Of a stretch of 64,000 nt of DNA, positions 26,343-34,607 are shown in pieces. The stretch is from an uncultured Lachnospiraceae bacterium (GTDB lineage Bacteria; Bacillota; Clostridia; Lachnospirales; Lachnospiraceae). The translations under genes and the position numbers were made by a program. How positions within the stretch are numbered: the first letter of the stretch is position 1; the number at the start of each line of letters is the position of its first letter. The DNA lies in the NCBI GenBank assembly GCA_910587305.1, contig CAJUKV010000015.1, positions 16,840-80,839 on the forward strand, written 5' to 3'. The notes beneath the pieces are model-generated. The model did no database searches, was not told the DNA's origin, and saw only the letters and a list, made by a program, of their open reading frames with translations.

Positions 26343-27338
26343 TTAGGAAAGCCAGAGAATCTTATCCTCGTTTCTACTATAATAATAAATGGAATCAGCT
26401 AAAACCTCATCCTCCGCCACCTGCGTATGGTTGATTTCCGTGACAATCTCCCGAAGCGTCCTTTCGTCCGTGTCGGCTTCGGCGGGCACTAAAATGACTT
26501 CATGGACAGAACTTGGAAGCACATAAAAATTCCGCCCTGTTTTTTCACCAAAAGCTTTTAACACGCCGGGATACAGCATACAGGCGGCTCCATAAAGCTT
26601 TTGCCGGTTGGTGAGCACATACATGGGCAATTTCATTTCGTCCATATCCTTCATCATTTGTCCTGCAACTTTCTCTATCCATTCTTCCTCAAACAGTCCG
26701 GCCTCCTTCCCGTTTTTCTCAGATAATATGTCCTCCTTCAATCCTTCCTCCAAAATACTGCGCATAACCTTCTGCATACTGTCAATCACGCTTGGAAATA
26801 AAACCGGCGTATTTTCCATTGAAATCTGATAGAGCTGTTCCAAATTTGTGTTCCACTGACACATATGACTGTTATAAATCAAAATAGACGCTTTCCCATA
26901 AAAAGGAGCCTCCTGAACGGTATAAAAAAATACCAAAGCAAGATTATGAAAAAGTTTGTGTGGGATCATCGAAAGCAGCTCTCTGTTTTGCCCTGCATGG
27001 ACAAGTTTAAAGACAATCTTCTTTTTTGCTTTTTCAAATTCGGTAAATCCGGACAAGTCCACATTGTCTTCAAATTCGGCCGCCTGAAAATCGTCATATA
27101 ATATATGCGCAATTTTCTTAATTTCTTCCTCCGTTATGCCGCCATGATAAAATTTATCGATATAAATTGTGGGGGAGGCGTTGCAGTCTTTTCTCTTTGC
27201 TATGACTCCGGTCAGTTCGATACCGTTATTTTTTTTGACATTCTGAGAAAAAACAGAATAATTATCGCCAAGCATTTCCTGTAATTTCTTTATGACTGCC
27301 TGGGTAAAAGATGTGAAATTCACAGATGTGTTGTTCAT
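26343..27338 (-). CDS. DUF5688 family protein
   Basis: 331 residues from the ATG at 27338 (MNNTSVNFTSFTQAVIKKLQ). I recognise the overall pattern of DUF5688 (conserved LDNYSVFSQNVKKNNGIELT-like start, IYIDKFYHGGITEEEI, and the C-terminal ILVPAEAD...LREIVTEINHTQVAEDEVLAD). This family is abundant in Lachnospiraceae, often in many copies, with no known function. The start is fixed by GAGGA that lies inside the leader repeat at 27345-27430; the upstream extension to 27506 is the leader itself read in frame. Confidence 0.8.
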   Translation of the reverse strand: MNNTSVNFTSFTQAVIKKLQEMLGDNYSVFSQNVKKNNGIELTGVIAKRKDCNASPTIYIDKFYHGGITEEEIKKIAHILYDDFQAAEFEDNVDLSGFTEFEKAKKKIVFKLVHAGQNRELLSMIPHKLFHNLALVFFYTVQEAPFYGKASILIYNSHMCQWNTNLEQLYQISMENTPVLFPSVIDSMQKVMRSILEEGLKEDILSEKNGKEAGLFEEEWIEKVAGQMMKDMDEMKLPMYVLTNRQKLYGAACMLYPGVLKAFGEKTGRNFYVLPSSVHEVILVPAEADTDERTLREIVTEINHTQVAEDEVLADSIYYYSRNEDKILWLS

Positions 27339-27344
27339 AAATTT

Positions 27345-27430
27345 CCTCATTTCCGCGCTGCTTTTTACGCATACCAAGTTTGTGGATGCAGCGCAGACAC
27401 AAACTTGTGAGTGAAAGGTTGAAAATCTTC
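27345..27430 (-). repeat. Interleaved-inverted-repeat leader, copy A (before the DUF5688 gene)
   Basis: This copy matches those at 33910-34004 and 35361-35455 over about 85 bp. On the minus strand the order is CACAAGTTTGTG, TCTGCGCTGC, CACAAACTTG, GCAGCGCGGA, then AATGAGGA (RBS). The GCAGCGCAGA to GCAGCGCGGA change keeps pairing as a G-U wobble. Confidence 0.8.
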
Positions 27431-27577
27431 CATTGATTATAATTGTTACTGTTTGACCGGACGTTAAATTGATTTTCACTTTCATTTTAGAATGGAAATT
27501 TTCCATCAGATTTACTTACACTTTTGATATGAAAATCGGACATAAATTTTACCCCTGATATTTTGGAAATACAACGC

Positions 27578-27607
27578 AAAAAAAGACAATGAATTCTCAT
27601 TGTCTTT
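27578..27607 (-). terminator. efp terminator
   Basis: AAAGACAATGA (minus strand, 27607-27597) pairs with TCATTGTCTTT (27592-27582) around GAAT, followed by T residues. Confidence 0.85.
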
Positions 27608-27638
27608 CAAGCTTTTACTGATAGGACATTGGTTCGGC

Positions 27639-28196
27639 TTATACTCTGGAAAGGTACTCGCCCGTTCTGGTATCAATCTTAATCACATCATGGGTCTCAA
27701 CGAACAAGGGAACATTTACATTTGCTCCGGTTTCCACCGTGGCGGGCTTGGTAGCGCCCGTAGCCGTGTCGCCCTTAAATCCCGGCTCGGTTTCAATGAT
27801 TTCCAGTTCCACAAACAAAGGCGGCTCTACTGAAAATACACTTCCGTTGTGGGAGCAGATCTTAACCATTTCGTTTTCTTTTACAAATTTGAGCGCATCT
27901 CCGACAGTTTCGCCGTTAAGCGCAATCTGATCATATGTTTCAACATCCATGAAGTTATACAGTTCTCCGTCCGAATATAAGTACTGCATATCTTTTCTAT
28001 CAATACGTGCCTGTGGACATTTTTCAGTGGGTCTGAAAGTCTTTTCCACTACGCCGCCGCTCTTGATGTTTTTCAGTTTCGTTCTAACGAATGCCGCGCC
28101 CTTGCCGGGTTTAACATGTTGAAACTCAATAATCTGGTAAACATTATTATCTAACTCAATCGTAATACCATTCCTGAAATCACCTGCAGAAATCAT
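27639..28196 (-). CDS. efp: translation elongation factor P
   Basis: 185 residues with the three-domain EF-P structure, starting MISAGDFRNGITIELDNNVY. The loop that carries the modified residue in other species reads KPGKGAAF, with Lys in the usual place. EF-P relieves ribosome stalling at polyproline. AGGAGGAAT precedes the ATG and a terminator follows. The gene is monocistronic. Confidence 0.97.
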   Translation of the reverse strand: MISAGDFRNGITIELDNNVYQIIEFQHVKPGKGAAFVRTKLKNIKSGGVVEKTFRPTEKCPQARIDRKDMQYLYSDGELYNFMDVETYDQIALNGETVGDALKFVKENEMVKICSHNGSVFSVEPPLFVELEIIETEPGFKGDTATGATKPATVETGANVNVPLFVETHDVIKIDTRTGEYLSRV

Positions 28197-28293
28197 AAAA
28201 TATTCCTCCTAAAATTTTCACGTTATAATTCTTTATCAGTGTAATATAAAAAATGATATTTTTCAACTACTTTCTTGGATAACTTAAAGATAA

Positions 28294-28440
28294 CTGTAAC
28301 TATTCAGCCTACGGCTTCATAGTTACTGAATACGGCCATTAAAAGTTCGCCTACGGCGAAGGGCCGTATTCACTCTCGGCGATATATGCGTTCTCACGGA
28401 CTTTGCAGCAAATGCAAAGTCCTGGGCTGAATAGTTACAG
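28294..28440. repeat. 147-bp palindromic repeat with three hairpins (family R2)
   Basis: The outer arms CTGTAACTATTCAGCC (28294-28309) and GGCTGAATAGTTACAG (28425-28440) are perfectly inverted. Inside are GAATACGGCC...GGCCGTATTC and GGACTTTGC...GCAAAGTCC hairpins. It lies directly after the aroQ stop codon. A partial copy is at 12812-12843. Confidence 0.8.
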
Positions 28441-28444
28441 ATAA

Positions 28445-28876
28445 CTACATCTTTTCCAAAAGAAAATCAATTGCTTCCAAATAGCCGTCAAGGCCGTGGC
28501 CGTAAATTTGTTTGTCGCAGGCCGGCGCGGTCACGGATATTTTGCGAAATTCTTCCCGCTTTGTGATATCTGAAATATGTATTTCCACTTTCGGTATCGC
28601 AATGCTTGCAAGGGCGTCTCTGATGGCATAACTGTAATGGGTGTAAGCCCCGGGATTGATTACAATTCCCTTAGTCCCGTCAAAATACGCCTCCTGTATT
28701 CTGTCAATAATGGCTCCCTCATGGTTGCTCTGAAAAACGTCCACGGATACGATGCATTTATTTGCCTTATCCTCGATCAGCTTTAGCAAATAATGATAAT
28801 CCTGAGTGCCGTATATGCTTTTTTCTCTGATTCCAAGAAAATTTATGTTAGGTCCGTTGATAACCAGCAGCTTCAT
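28445..28876 (-). CDS. aroQ: type II 3-dehydroquinate dehydratase
   Basis: 143 residues, the normal length of the small dodecameric type II enzyme, which dehydrates 3-dehydroquinate to 3-dehydroshikimate in aromatic amino-acid synthesis. The motifs INGPNINFLGIREKSIYG (with the catalytic Arg/Tyr loop), NPGAYTHYSYAIRDAL and VEIHISDITKREEFR (active-site His) are all present. It is followed at its start side by aroK with an 17-bp gap, so the two are cotranscribed in the order aroK, aroQ. Confidence 0.96.
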   Translation of the reverse strand: MKLLVINGPNINFLGIREKSIYGTQDYHYLLKLIEDKANKCIVSVDVFQSNHEGAIIDRIQEAYFDGTKGIVINPGAYTHYSYAIRDALASIAIPKVEIHISDITKREEFRKISVTAPACDKQIYGHGLDGYLEAIDFLLEKM

Positions 28877-28893
28877 TTTGCTTTTCCTTTCTT

Positions 28894-29418
28894 TTACTCC
28901 TTTTTTATAGCTGTAATGGCCCGGTCAATTTCCTCTATAATCTGATCAAAGGATTTGTCCGAAACATCCACCGTCACATCAGCGCACGCCTCATATATTG
29001 GCCCGCGCTCTTTCATAAGGGTTCTGATTCTTTCCATGGGATTTTCCACCTGCAAAAGAGGTCTTGTAGTATCCGACTTTAATCTCTCATAAACAACTTC
29101 GGGCGTAACCTTTAAGTAAATCACTTTCCCCAGCCTTTTTAATAAAATATGGTTTTCTTCCCGCATGGGCAGACCTCCCCCCACGGAAATAATCTGGTTG
29201 TTTACGGTGCGGATCAACTCATTAAGACAGTCCGTTTCCATCGCCCGAAAAGCCGCTTCCCCCTTTGATGCAAACAAATCGGACACGGACATCTTTTGCC
29301 TGTTTTCTATCCATTTATCCGTATCAATCATAGTATGCTTTAAATGGTAGGACAGCCTGATTCCCACGCTGGACTTACCGCTGCCCATAAAACCAATTAA
29401 AATAATATTATTTTCCAT
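28894..29418 (-). CDS. aroK: shikimate kinase
   Basis: 174 residues with the P-loop GFMGSGKSSVG at the N-terminus, the shikimate-binding DTDKWIE (Asp) and the GGGLPMR motif, plus the lid segment around TRPLL. It phosphorylates shikimate with ATP. It lies between aroE and aroQ in the same orientation; a ~100-bp gap separates it from aroE. Confidence 0.96.
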   Translation of the reverse strand: MENNIILIGFMGSGKSSVGIRLSYHLKHTMIDTDKWIENRQKMSVSDLFASKGEAAFRAMETDCLNELIRTVNNQIISVGGGLPMREENHILLKRLGKVIYLKVTPEVVYERLKSDTTRPLLQVENPMERIRTLMKERGPIYEACADVTVDVSDKSFDQIIEEIDRAITAIKKE

Positions 29419-29520
29419 GATTATCCCCTCGCATATAATCGGCGGAGTCTATTGTCATATATCGCAAGTTTTGCTTAAAATGCTGCCATCAATAGGGAGT
29501 CCGGAAGTTTACATCCAAAC

Positions 29521-30387
29521 TTATAATTCCATTTTTTCTTTTAAAGCCTGATATACTTCCAGAGCCGTTTCTTCCGGAACCGACAGTTTATTCCAAAGCT
29601 CATAGGCAATGATTCCCTGATACAAAAGCATCTTAAGCCCGTGAAAAGCTTTACCGTCTTGCTCTTTTACCATCTTCATAAATTTAGTTTCGGAAGGCCT
29701 GTAAATCAAGTCGTAACCCGTATGTATTTTTTGATAAAACTCCTGATCCTCTATAACGGCTTTATCCATGTTCGGATACATGCCTACGCTGGTGGCCTGA
29801 ATCGCCAAAAATTTTTTGTCCGGCAATGAGCGGTAATCTGAAAGGGCCATAGGATAAATACACTCTTTGCCCGTTTTTTCGTTTACCTCCTTTGCGACCG
29901 CCAGAGCCTTTGCAAGGGAACGGTTTAAAAGGTAAACCCTGGCGACGTTTTTGGAGGCGCACAAAAAGGCGACCGCCCTGGCCGCACCGCCTGCTCCCAG
30001 CAAAACCACATCTTCCCCTTCTATCCGTATGCCTTCGCTGCACATGGCGCGGTACAGCCCCGGCATATCCGTGTTGTATCCTTTGAATCCGCCTTCCACC
30101 CGCACCAGCGTATTGACCGCCCCGATTTTTTTTGCCAGATCATCTATCTGGCATATACTTGCCATCACTTCGCTTTTATAGGGCACCGTCACATTCAGTC
30201 CTAAAAGATTAAGGGCGTAAGCGCCCTTTACGGCATCTGGGACCTGTCCCTGCTCCACATGAAAAGGGACGTATGCAAGATTATGGGAAAGCATATGCGC
30301 CAACGTGTTATGGATAAACGGCGACATGGTATGCTCCACCGGATTTCCTATCAGCCCACAGGTTCTTGTATAACCGTTAATCTCCAT
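29521..30387 (-). CDS. aroE: shikimate dehydrogenase
   Basis: 288 residues from the ATG at 30387, supported by GGAGGAGGGAACAG. The N-terminus carries the substrate motif GLIGNPVEHTMSPFIHNTLA, followed by NVTVPYK (catalytic Lys) and the NADP Rossmann motif LGAGGAARAVAF. It reduces 3-dehydroshikimate. Its first 11 bp overlap the end of yqeG, so translation is coupled. The yqeG-aroE neighbourhood is common in Firmicutes. Confidence 0.96.
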   Translation of the reverse strand: MEINGYTRTCGLIGNPVEHTMSPFIHNTLAHMLSHNLAYVPFHVEQGQVPDAVKGAYALNLLGLNVTVPYKSEVMASICQIDDLAKKIGAVNTLVRVEGGFKGYNTDMPGLYRAMCSEGIRIEGEDVVLLGAGGAARAVAFLCASKNVARVYLLNRSLAKALAVAKEVNEKTGKECIYPMALSDYRSLPDKKFLAIQATSVGMYPNMDKAVIEDQEFYQKIHTGYDLIYRPSETKFMKMVKEQDGKAFHGLKMLLYQGIIAYELWNKLSVPEETALEVYQALKEKMEL

Positions 30388-30916
30388 CTGTTCCCTCCTC
30401 CAAATACTTCTTTCCCTCTTTTTTACATTTACGCCGGTAAAAGGCAAGTACGATTTTTTCAAGATAACGCTTTAAGACAATCTGAATTTCTTCTCTTTTA
30501 TCAATCGGCTGAACCAGAATGGAAAAAATACCTGCGTTTCTGGCTCCCCACACATCCGTGAATAGTTGGTCCCCCACAAAAAGCGTGGTTGCCCTGTCCG
30601 TTTTCAGCATTTCCATCGCCCGCAGATATCCTTTTTTCCCCGGTTTCCCCGCCTTAAAAATATATTTGCCCTTCACGGCGTCACTGAACATTTTCACTCT
30701 GGGTTCCTTGTTGTTGGACAGAAATAAGATCCGAAAGCCCATATCCTGCAGCTCCTTTATCAGCTTTCTGCTTCTTTCATCCGCCGGTGCTCCGTGGGTG
30801 ACCAGGGTGTTATCAATATCAAAAATGATTCCTCTGTAGCCTAAGCCATAATATCCGGCAAAATTTATTTTGTATGTAGAGCTTATATAAACATCGGGGT
30901 AAAACCTCTCCAGCAT
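30377..30916 (-). CDS. yqeG: YqeG-family HAD IIIA phosphatase
   Basis: 179 residues from the ATG at 30916 (GAAAGGAGAATCC upstream). The HAD motif I reads FDIDNTLV (nucleophile Asp and +2 Asp), motif II is LFLSNNKE, and motif III/IV is VGDQLFTDVWGARNAG. This is the YqeG family of Firmicutes, adjacent to ribosome-assembly and aro genes. Substrate unknown; PgpA-like phosphatidylglycerophosphate phosphatase activity is proposed for relatives. Confidence 0.9.
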   Translation of the reverse strand: MLERFYPDVYISSTYKINFAGYYGLGYRGIIFDIDNTLVTHGAPADERSRKLIKELQDMGFRILFLSNNKEPRVKMFSDAVKGKYIFKAGKPGKKGYLRAMEMLKTDRATTLFVGDQLFTDVWGARNAGIFSILVQPIDKREEIQIVLKRYLEKIVLAFYRRKCKKEGKKYLEEGTDGD

Positions 30917-30998
30917 GGATTCTCCTTTCGGCGTTCTCAGGCAAGTCAGATGCACAAGTTACTTTGCGACTATCCTTATTTTGTATGGAAAGCCTGTT

Positions 30999-31199
30999 TC
31001 AGCACATCGGATCTTCTAAATCATACAGTTTTCCGGTGGCATAGGGGCTTCCCACATCACATCTTCCATGGTGATACGTCTTCTTTCTCTGCCCTTCTTC
31101 CATTTCTCCGCTGGTCTCCACCTTGATGCGGCTTACCTCACCGGTCGTGAGCTGATCCAGCATCCTCACCACTTCGTCAATTTTATCATTTTTCTCCAT
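30999..31199 (-). CDS. small hypothetical protein (66 aa)
   Basis: 66 residues (MEKNDKIDEVVRMLDQLTTG...), with a charged helical start and a C-terminal stretch rich in Gly, Cys and Lys (CDVGSPYATGKLYDLEDPMC). AGAAAGGG lies 11 bp upstream of the ATG. Short proteins beginning with this MEKNDKIDEVVxMLD pattern occur in Lachnospiraceae genomes, so it is probably real. Function unknown. Confidence 0.5.
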   Translation of the reverse strand: MEKNDKIDEVVRMLDQLTTGEVSRIKVETSGEMEEGQRKKTYHHGRCDVGSPYATGKLYDLEDPMC

Positions 31200-31282
31200 T
31201 ATGTTCAAAGCCCTTTCTTTCATTCTGCTGAATATGCGGTACAAAAATTACTTTTTTCATATTGTCCTCCCGTCCGCTCGGA

Positions 31283-31311
31283 GCGAATAGAAATTCGGTC
31301 GTCACCGCGCT
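31283..31311. repeat. partial copy of palindromic repeat R1
   Basis: GCGAATAGAAATTC followed by GTCGTCACCGCGCT matches one arm of the repeat at 6989-7127. Confidence 0.55.
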
Positions 31312-31352
31312 ATGTCTTTGGCCAGCCGGTGAAAAGTAATGTGCGAAACGGG

Positions 31353-32207
31353 TTAATCCCCCCATATAATGATACAGTTTTTAGGCGCTGTTAAAGGTTC
31401 TTCCGGAATGGTATGGGCTCCCGGAATGATTTCCAGTAATTCCTCCACACCATACCCGTCCAGCTTATCGTGTGACATTGCGTTCCATGTGATATATCCT
31501 CTTTTTGCCTTCTTAATCACCTGATTCAGATATACGTCCTGTACCGCCCGAATCAGCTCCGAAAAGGCATAATTGCTGATTGCCAAATCATAGGTTTGAT
31601 CGTTTTCCCTGATGTTTGTTCCGTCTACAAAAACAAATTTATCTTTTATTGTCTCATATTTTCCAAGATATTTTCCGGCAAGCTCTAACACTTCGGGCAA
31701 GTCAAACAGAAAATACTTCTCTATTCCCAGATGGGATGTTAAAATGCGTCCTTCTCCGCCATATCCCACGCCGATTTCCGCCACGGAAGAAATATTTTTC
31801 ACATCAAATAGCCCCATGATATCCTGCAATACTTTGGCGTAACGCACGGTAGTGGGACTTAGCTTCCTGTTTTTCCCATTGATGGAAAAGACGGCTCTCT
31901 CCGGCTTTCCATATAAATCGTTGTCCGCAAAATTATTCCATTCCTCCGCGTCAAATCCGCCTCTTTGGTTGATAATGTTTAAATACTTGTCCCCGTCTTC
32001 CTTTGACACATGTTCCAGTATTTGATTGTATATTTCATTTCTCCTGAACTTGCGAAAATATTTTTCTTCTCTCGCCGCCTGCAGACACACTGCCGGATAA
32101 AGCCCGTTATCGGAAAGGCTTGTCTGCTCCCTTTTTGCCAAGTCACCCTGCCGGCCGATATCTGCCTGACCATCTTTTTGATTCAGTAATTTTTCAAGTA
32201 TACTCAT
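31353..32207 (-). CDS. putative sugar O-methyltransferase
   Basis: 284 residues from the ATG at 32207 (MSILEKLLNQKDGQADIGRQ). The C-terminal 180 residues contain a SAM-binding Rossmann fold (SVAEIGVGYGGEGRIL), then YFLFDLPEVLELAG and YDLAISNYAFSELIR. This fits the 'putative sugar O-methyltransferase' family (TIGR04371). It may decorate a surface glycan. The region between it and nrdR has no other gene. Its leader contains a GGAAAGG site and a four-codon mini-ORF (ATG-GTT-ATA-AAA-TGA) whose stop overlaps the gene's ATG, so reinitiation is possible. Confidence 0.8.
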   Translation of the reverse strand: MSILEKLLNQKDGQADIGRQGDLAKREQTSLSDNGLYPAVCLQAAREEKYFRKFRRNEIYNQILEHVSKEDGDKYLNIINQRGGFDAEEWNNFADNDLYGKPERAVFSINGKNRKLSPTTVRYAKVLQDIMGLFDVKNISSVAEIGVGYGGEGRILTSHLGIEKYFLFDLPEVLELAGKYLGKYETIKDKFVFVDGTNIRENDQTYDLAISNYAFSELIRAVQDVYLNQVIKKAKRGYITWNAMSHDKLDGYGVEELLEIIPGAHTIPEEPLTAPKNCIIIWGD

Positions 32208-32364
32208 TTTATAACCATGTTCCTTTCCCCGCCTGCGGATTGATGACACATGCACAAATTTGTCCTGTCCTTTTCCGCCTTCTCCTTACGACAGATAGAC
32301 AGCAGAAAAAGCTCTTGCCCCACTTAAGCAAAAGCATTTAAAACGCTGCCCTGTATCATTTAAC

Positions 32365-32814
32365 TTATTCCAACACTTTTTTCAACTCGTCCATAAAAGT
32401 ATTGATATCTTTAAATTCCCTGTATACGGAAGCAAAACGCACGTACGCAACCGCTTCCAAATCCTTAAGCTTGTTCATCACAAGCTCGCCGATTACACGG
32501 CTGGGTATTTCCTTTTCTTCCGTGCTGAAAATTTCGGTTTCCACCTCGTCCACCAACTGCTTAATCCGGCTGACGCTGATCGGCCTCTTATGGCACGCCC
32601 GAAGCACGCCCGCTTCTATTTTGGATCTGTCATAGGTTTCCCTGTTGTCGTCCTTTTTAATGACAATCAGTGGGATCGTCTCTACCTTTTCATAGGTGGT
32701 AAACCGCTTACTGCACTCGTCACAAACTCTGCGCCGCCTGATAGAATTATTATCATCCGCTGGCCTTGAATCAATGACCCTGGTATTCTCATGACCGCAA
32801 AACGGACATTTCAT
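32365..32814 (-). CDS. nrdR: transcriptional repressor NrdR
   Basis: 149 residues: an N-terminal zinc ribbon (MKCPFCGHENTRVIDSRPAD ... CDECSKRFTTYE) and an ATP-cone domain. NrdR senses dATP/ATP and represses ribonucleotide reductase genes by binding NrdR boxes. No ribonucleotide reductase gene is in this window. The spacing from sigG (about 190 bp) suggests a separate transcript. Confidence 0.97.
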   Translation of the reverse strand: MKCPFCGHENTRVIDSRPADDNNSIRRRRVCDECSKRFTTYEKVETIPLIVIKKDDNRETYDRSKIEAGVLRACHKRPISVSRIKQLVDEVETEIFSTEEKEIPSRVIGELVMNKLKDLEAVAYVRFASVYREFKDINTFMDELKKVLE

Positions 32815-33008
32815 ATGAATCCTCCATACCGCCGGTAATTTCTCCGGCTGGCTAGTGAGTACATTACTGTACGTTATTCGTAACTGTTCGGCCCAAAACT
32901 ATGCATTTACTGTTATCATTATTCTGATAACAATGTCATTATATGCGGATTTACAAATTATGTCAACTGGCGCGTGCTTGAAAATGGCTGACCGAGCGGC
33001 ATTTTTTA

Positions 33009-33788
33009 TCATGCCGTCAAATAATTCTTCATTACCTTCAACGCATTTTTTTCCAGTCTTGACACCTGAGCCTGGGAGATCCCAATCATATCCGCCACCT
33101 CCATCTGCGTTTTCCCCTCAAAAAAGCGAAGGCTGATTATCTCGTGCTCACGCTCCCCTAATCGCTTCATGGCTTCGCTTAAAGACAGATGTTCCACCCA
33201 GTTTTCCTCTTTATTCTTTTTATCGCTGATTTGATCCATCACATAAAGGGTATCCCCTCCGTCCGTAAAAATCGGTTCGTACAGGCTCATGGGGTTTTGA
33301 ATCGCATCCAATGCATAGACGATATCCTCCTTGGATATGCCGATTTCCGACGCAATCTCATTGATGGTAGGCTCTTTCATATTTTGTTTAATCAGATTTT
33401 CCTTGGCATAAATAGCCTTATAGGCGGTATCCTTTAAAGACCTGCTTACGCGAATCGTGTTGTTGTCCCGAAGGAAACGGCGGATCTCGCCGATGATCAT
33501 TGGCACGGCGTAGGTGCTGAATTTTACATTCAAAGAAGAATCAAAGTTGTCAATCGCCTTGATTAATCCTATACACCCTATTTGAAACAGGTCGTCCACA
33601 TTTTCATTGCTGGCGGAAAATCGCTTGATCACGCTTAGAACAAGCCGTAAATTCCCTTCGATATACTTTTTTCTCGCCTCCATATCTCCCGATTCTATCT
33701 GTTCAAATAATTTTTCCTTTTCGTCTGATTTTAACAGAGGCAGCTTTGCCGTATTCACGCCGCATATCTCAACTTTTCCCTGGGCCAT
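33009..33788 (-). CDS. sigG: sporulation sigma factor SigG
   Basis: The ATG at 33788 follows AGGAGG and gives MAQGKVEICGVNTAKLPLL, the start shared by SigG proteins, and a product of 259 residues. Regions 2.1-2.4 (NLRLVLSVIKRF...DDLFQIGCIGLIKAIDNFD...STYAVPMIIGEIRRFLRDN) and region 4 (MEVADMIGISQAQVSRLEKNALK) are intact. SigG is the late forespore sigma factor. The frame remains open upstream to a GTG at 33881, but that extension lacks a ribosome binding site and homology. It sits near sigE, as in other Firmicutes. Confidence 0.95.
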   Translation of the reverse strand: MAQGKVEICGVNTAKLPLLKSDEKEKLFEQIESGDMEARKKYIEGNLRLVLSVIKRFSASNENVDDLFQIGCIGLIKAIDNFDSSLNVKFSTYAVPMIIGEIRRFLRDNNTIRVSRSLKDTAYKAIYAKENLIKQNMKEPTINEIASEIGISKEDIVYALDAIQNPMSLYEPIFTDGGDTLYVMDQISDKKNKEENWVEHLSLSEAMKRLGEREHEIISLRFFEGKTQMEVADMIGISQAQVSRLEKNALKVMKNYLTA

Positions 33789-33909
33789 GTATGATTTTCC
33801 TCCTGCTTCGTTCATCATTAAAATGTTAAACAAGCACTGACACGCTTCGCGAGCCAGCTTATTGTAATAAAAATCATTCACAAAACAGGCGGAAAATATT
33901 CATACTTTT

Positions 33910-34004
33910 CCTCATTTCTGCGCTGCTTTTTGCGCATATCAAGTTTGTGGGTGCAGCGCAGACACAAACTTGTGAGTGAAAGGTTGAAAACCTTTCACTC
34001 TTTT
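33910..34004 (-). repeat. Interleaved-inverted-repeat leader, copy B (upstream of sigG)
   Basis: The same ~95-bp unit as copies A and C. On the minus strand: GTGAAAGG...CCTTTCAC hairpin, then CACAAGTTTGTG, TCTGCGCTGC, CACAAACTTG, GCAGCGCAGA, then AATGAGGA. Here the RBS does not serve sigG directly; it serves a nine-codon ORF (ATG at 33903, TGA at 33876-33874) ending over the GTG at 33881. Confidence 0.8.
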
Positions 34005-34106
34005 GAACCCTTTTATCTTCTTAGCATAAAATATATTATACCGGAAAAAGAAATTGATAAAAAAGTGAAGGTAAGCAATGCTCACCTTGCAGAAATGAGG
34101 TAGAAT

Positions 34107-34340
34107 ATGCTTTTTTCTGAGTTAAAGTGCAAAGATGTGATCAATATGCGGGACTGTAAAAAACTTGGAAGAATATCCGACTTAGAGTTTGACCAATGCA
34201 GCGGACAAATCTGCAAGGTTTTTATTCCCAGCGGCAATAAATTTTTCAATTTGCTCTGTACGGAACCGGATATCTGTATCCCCTACAAAGATATTAAGCA
34301 AATCGGGCCCGATATCATTATTGTGGACATACGCTGTTAA
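34107..34340 (+). CDS. ylmC: YlmC/YmxH family sporulation protein
   Basis: 77 residues with a single PRC-barrel-like domain: MLFSELKCKDVINMRDCKKL, then GRISDLEFDQCSGQICKVFI and a closing DIIIVDIRC. This is the YlmC/YmxH family, found next to sigG or sigE in spore formers. Function not established. It is the only gene on the plus strand in this part and is read toward sigE. GAGGTAGAAT precedes the ATG, after a hairpin (AAGGTAAGC/GCTCACCTT) and the same GCAGAAATGAGG seen in the leader family. Confidence 0.9.
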   Translation: MLFSELKCKDVINMRDCKKLGRISDLEFDQCSGQICKVFIPSGNKFFNLLCTEPDICIPYKDIKQIGPDIIIVDIRC

Positions 34341-34607
34341 TGGGTTTCTTACGTCATACGTCCCTCTGTCATAATACCCGCAAAAACTTGTTCAGGCGGG
34401 GAAATTTTTTCTCCCTGCCCGCCGCGCGGCCCGTGCGTTACTTTAGCGGCATGTTTTCTCTGCATGGGCCTGTGCAATCCAGCAGGGAAATTTTTCTCCC
34501 TATTCGCGCGCCGGGCGTCCGTCAGCTTGCTGATATATATCCTTTGGACGCCCGTGTGCATAAAGAAGCCGAATTATGCGGCGGCCCGGCTTATTTTTGT
34601 TCCATTT
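34341..34607. other. 267-bp convergent intergenic region with repeats
   Basis: No gene. Two similar blocks (GGGAAATTTTTTCTCCCT at 34398-34416 and GGGAAATTTTTCTCCCT at 34485-34501) and a hairpin GGGCGTCC (34513-34520)/GGACGCCC (34546-34553) lie between ylmC and the convergent sigE, and probably act as terminators. Confidence 0.5.

Noticed and set aside
33789..33881. N-terminal extension of SigG from GTG 33881
   Set aside because: SigG homology and a strong AGGAGG point to the ATG at 33788; nothing supports the extension.
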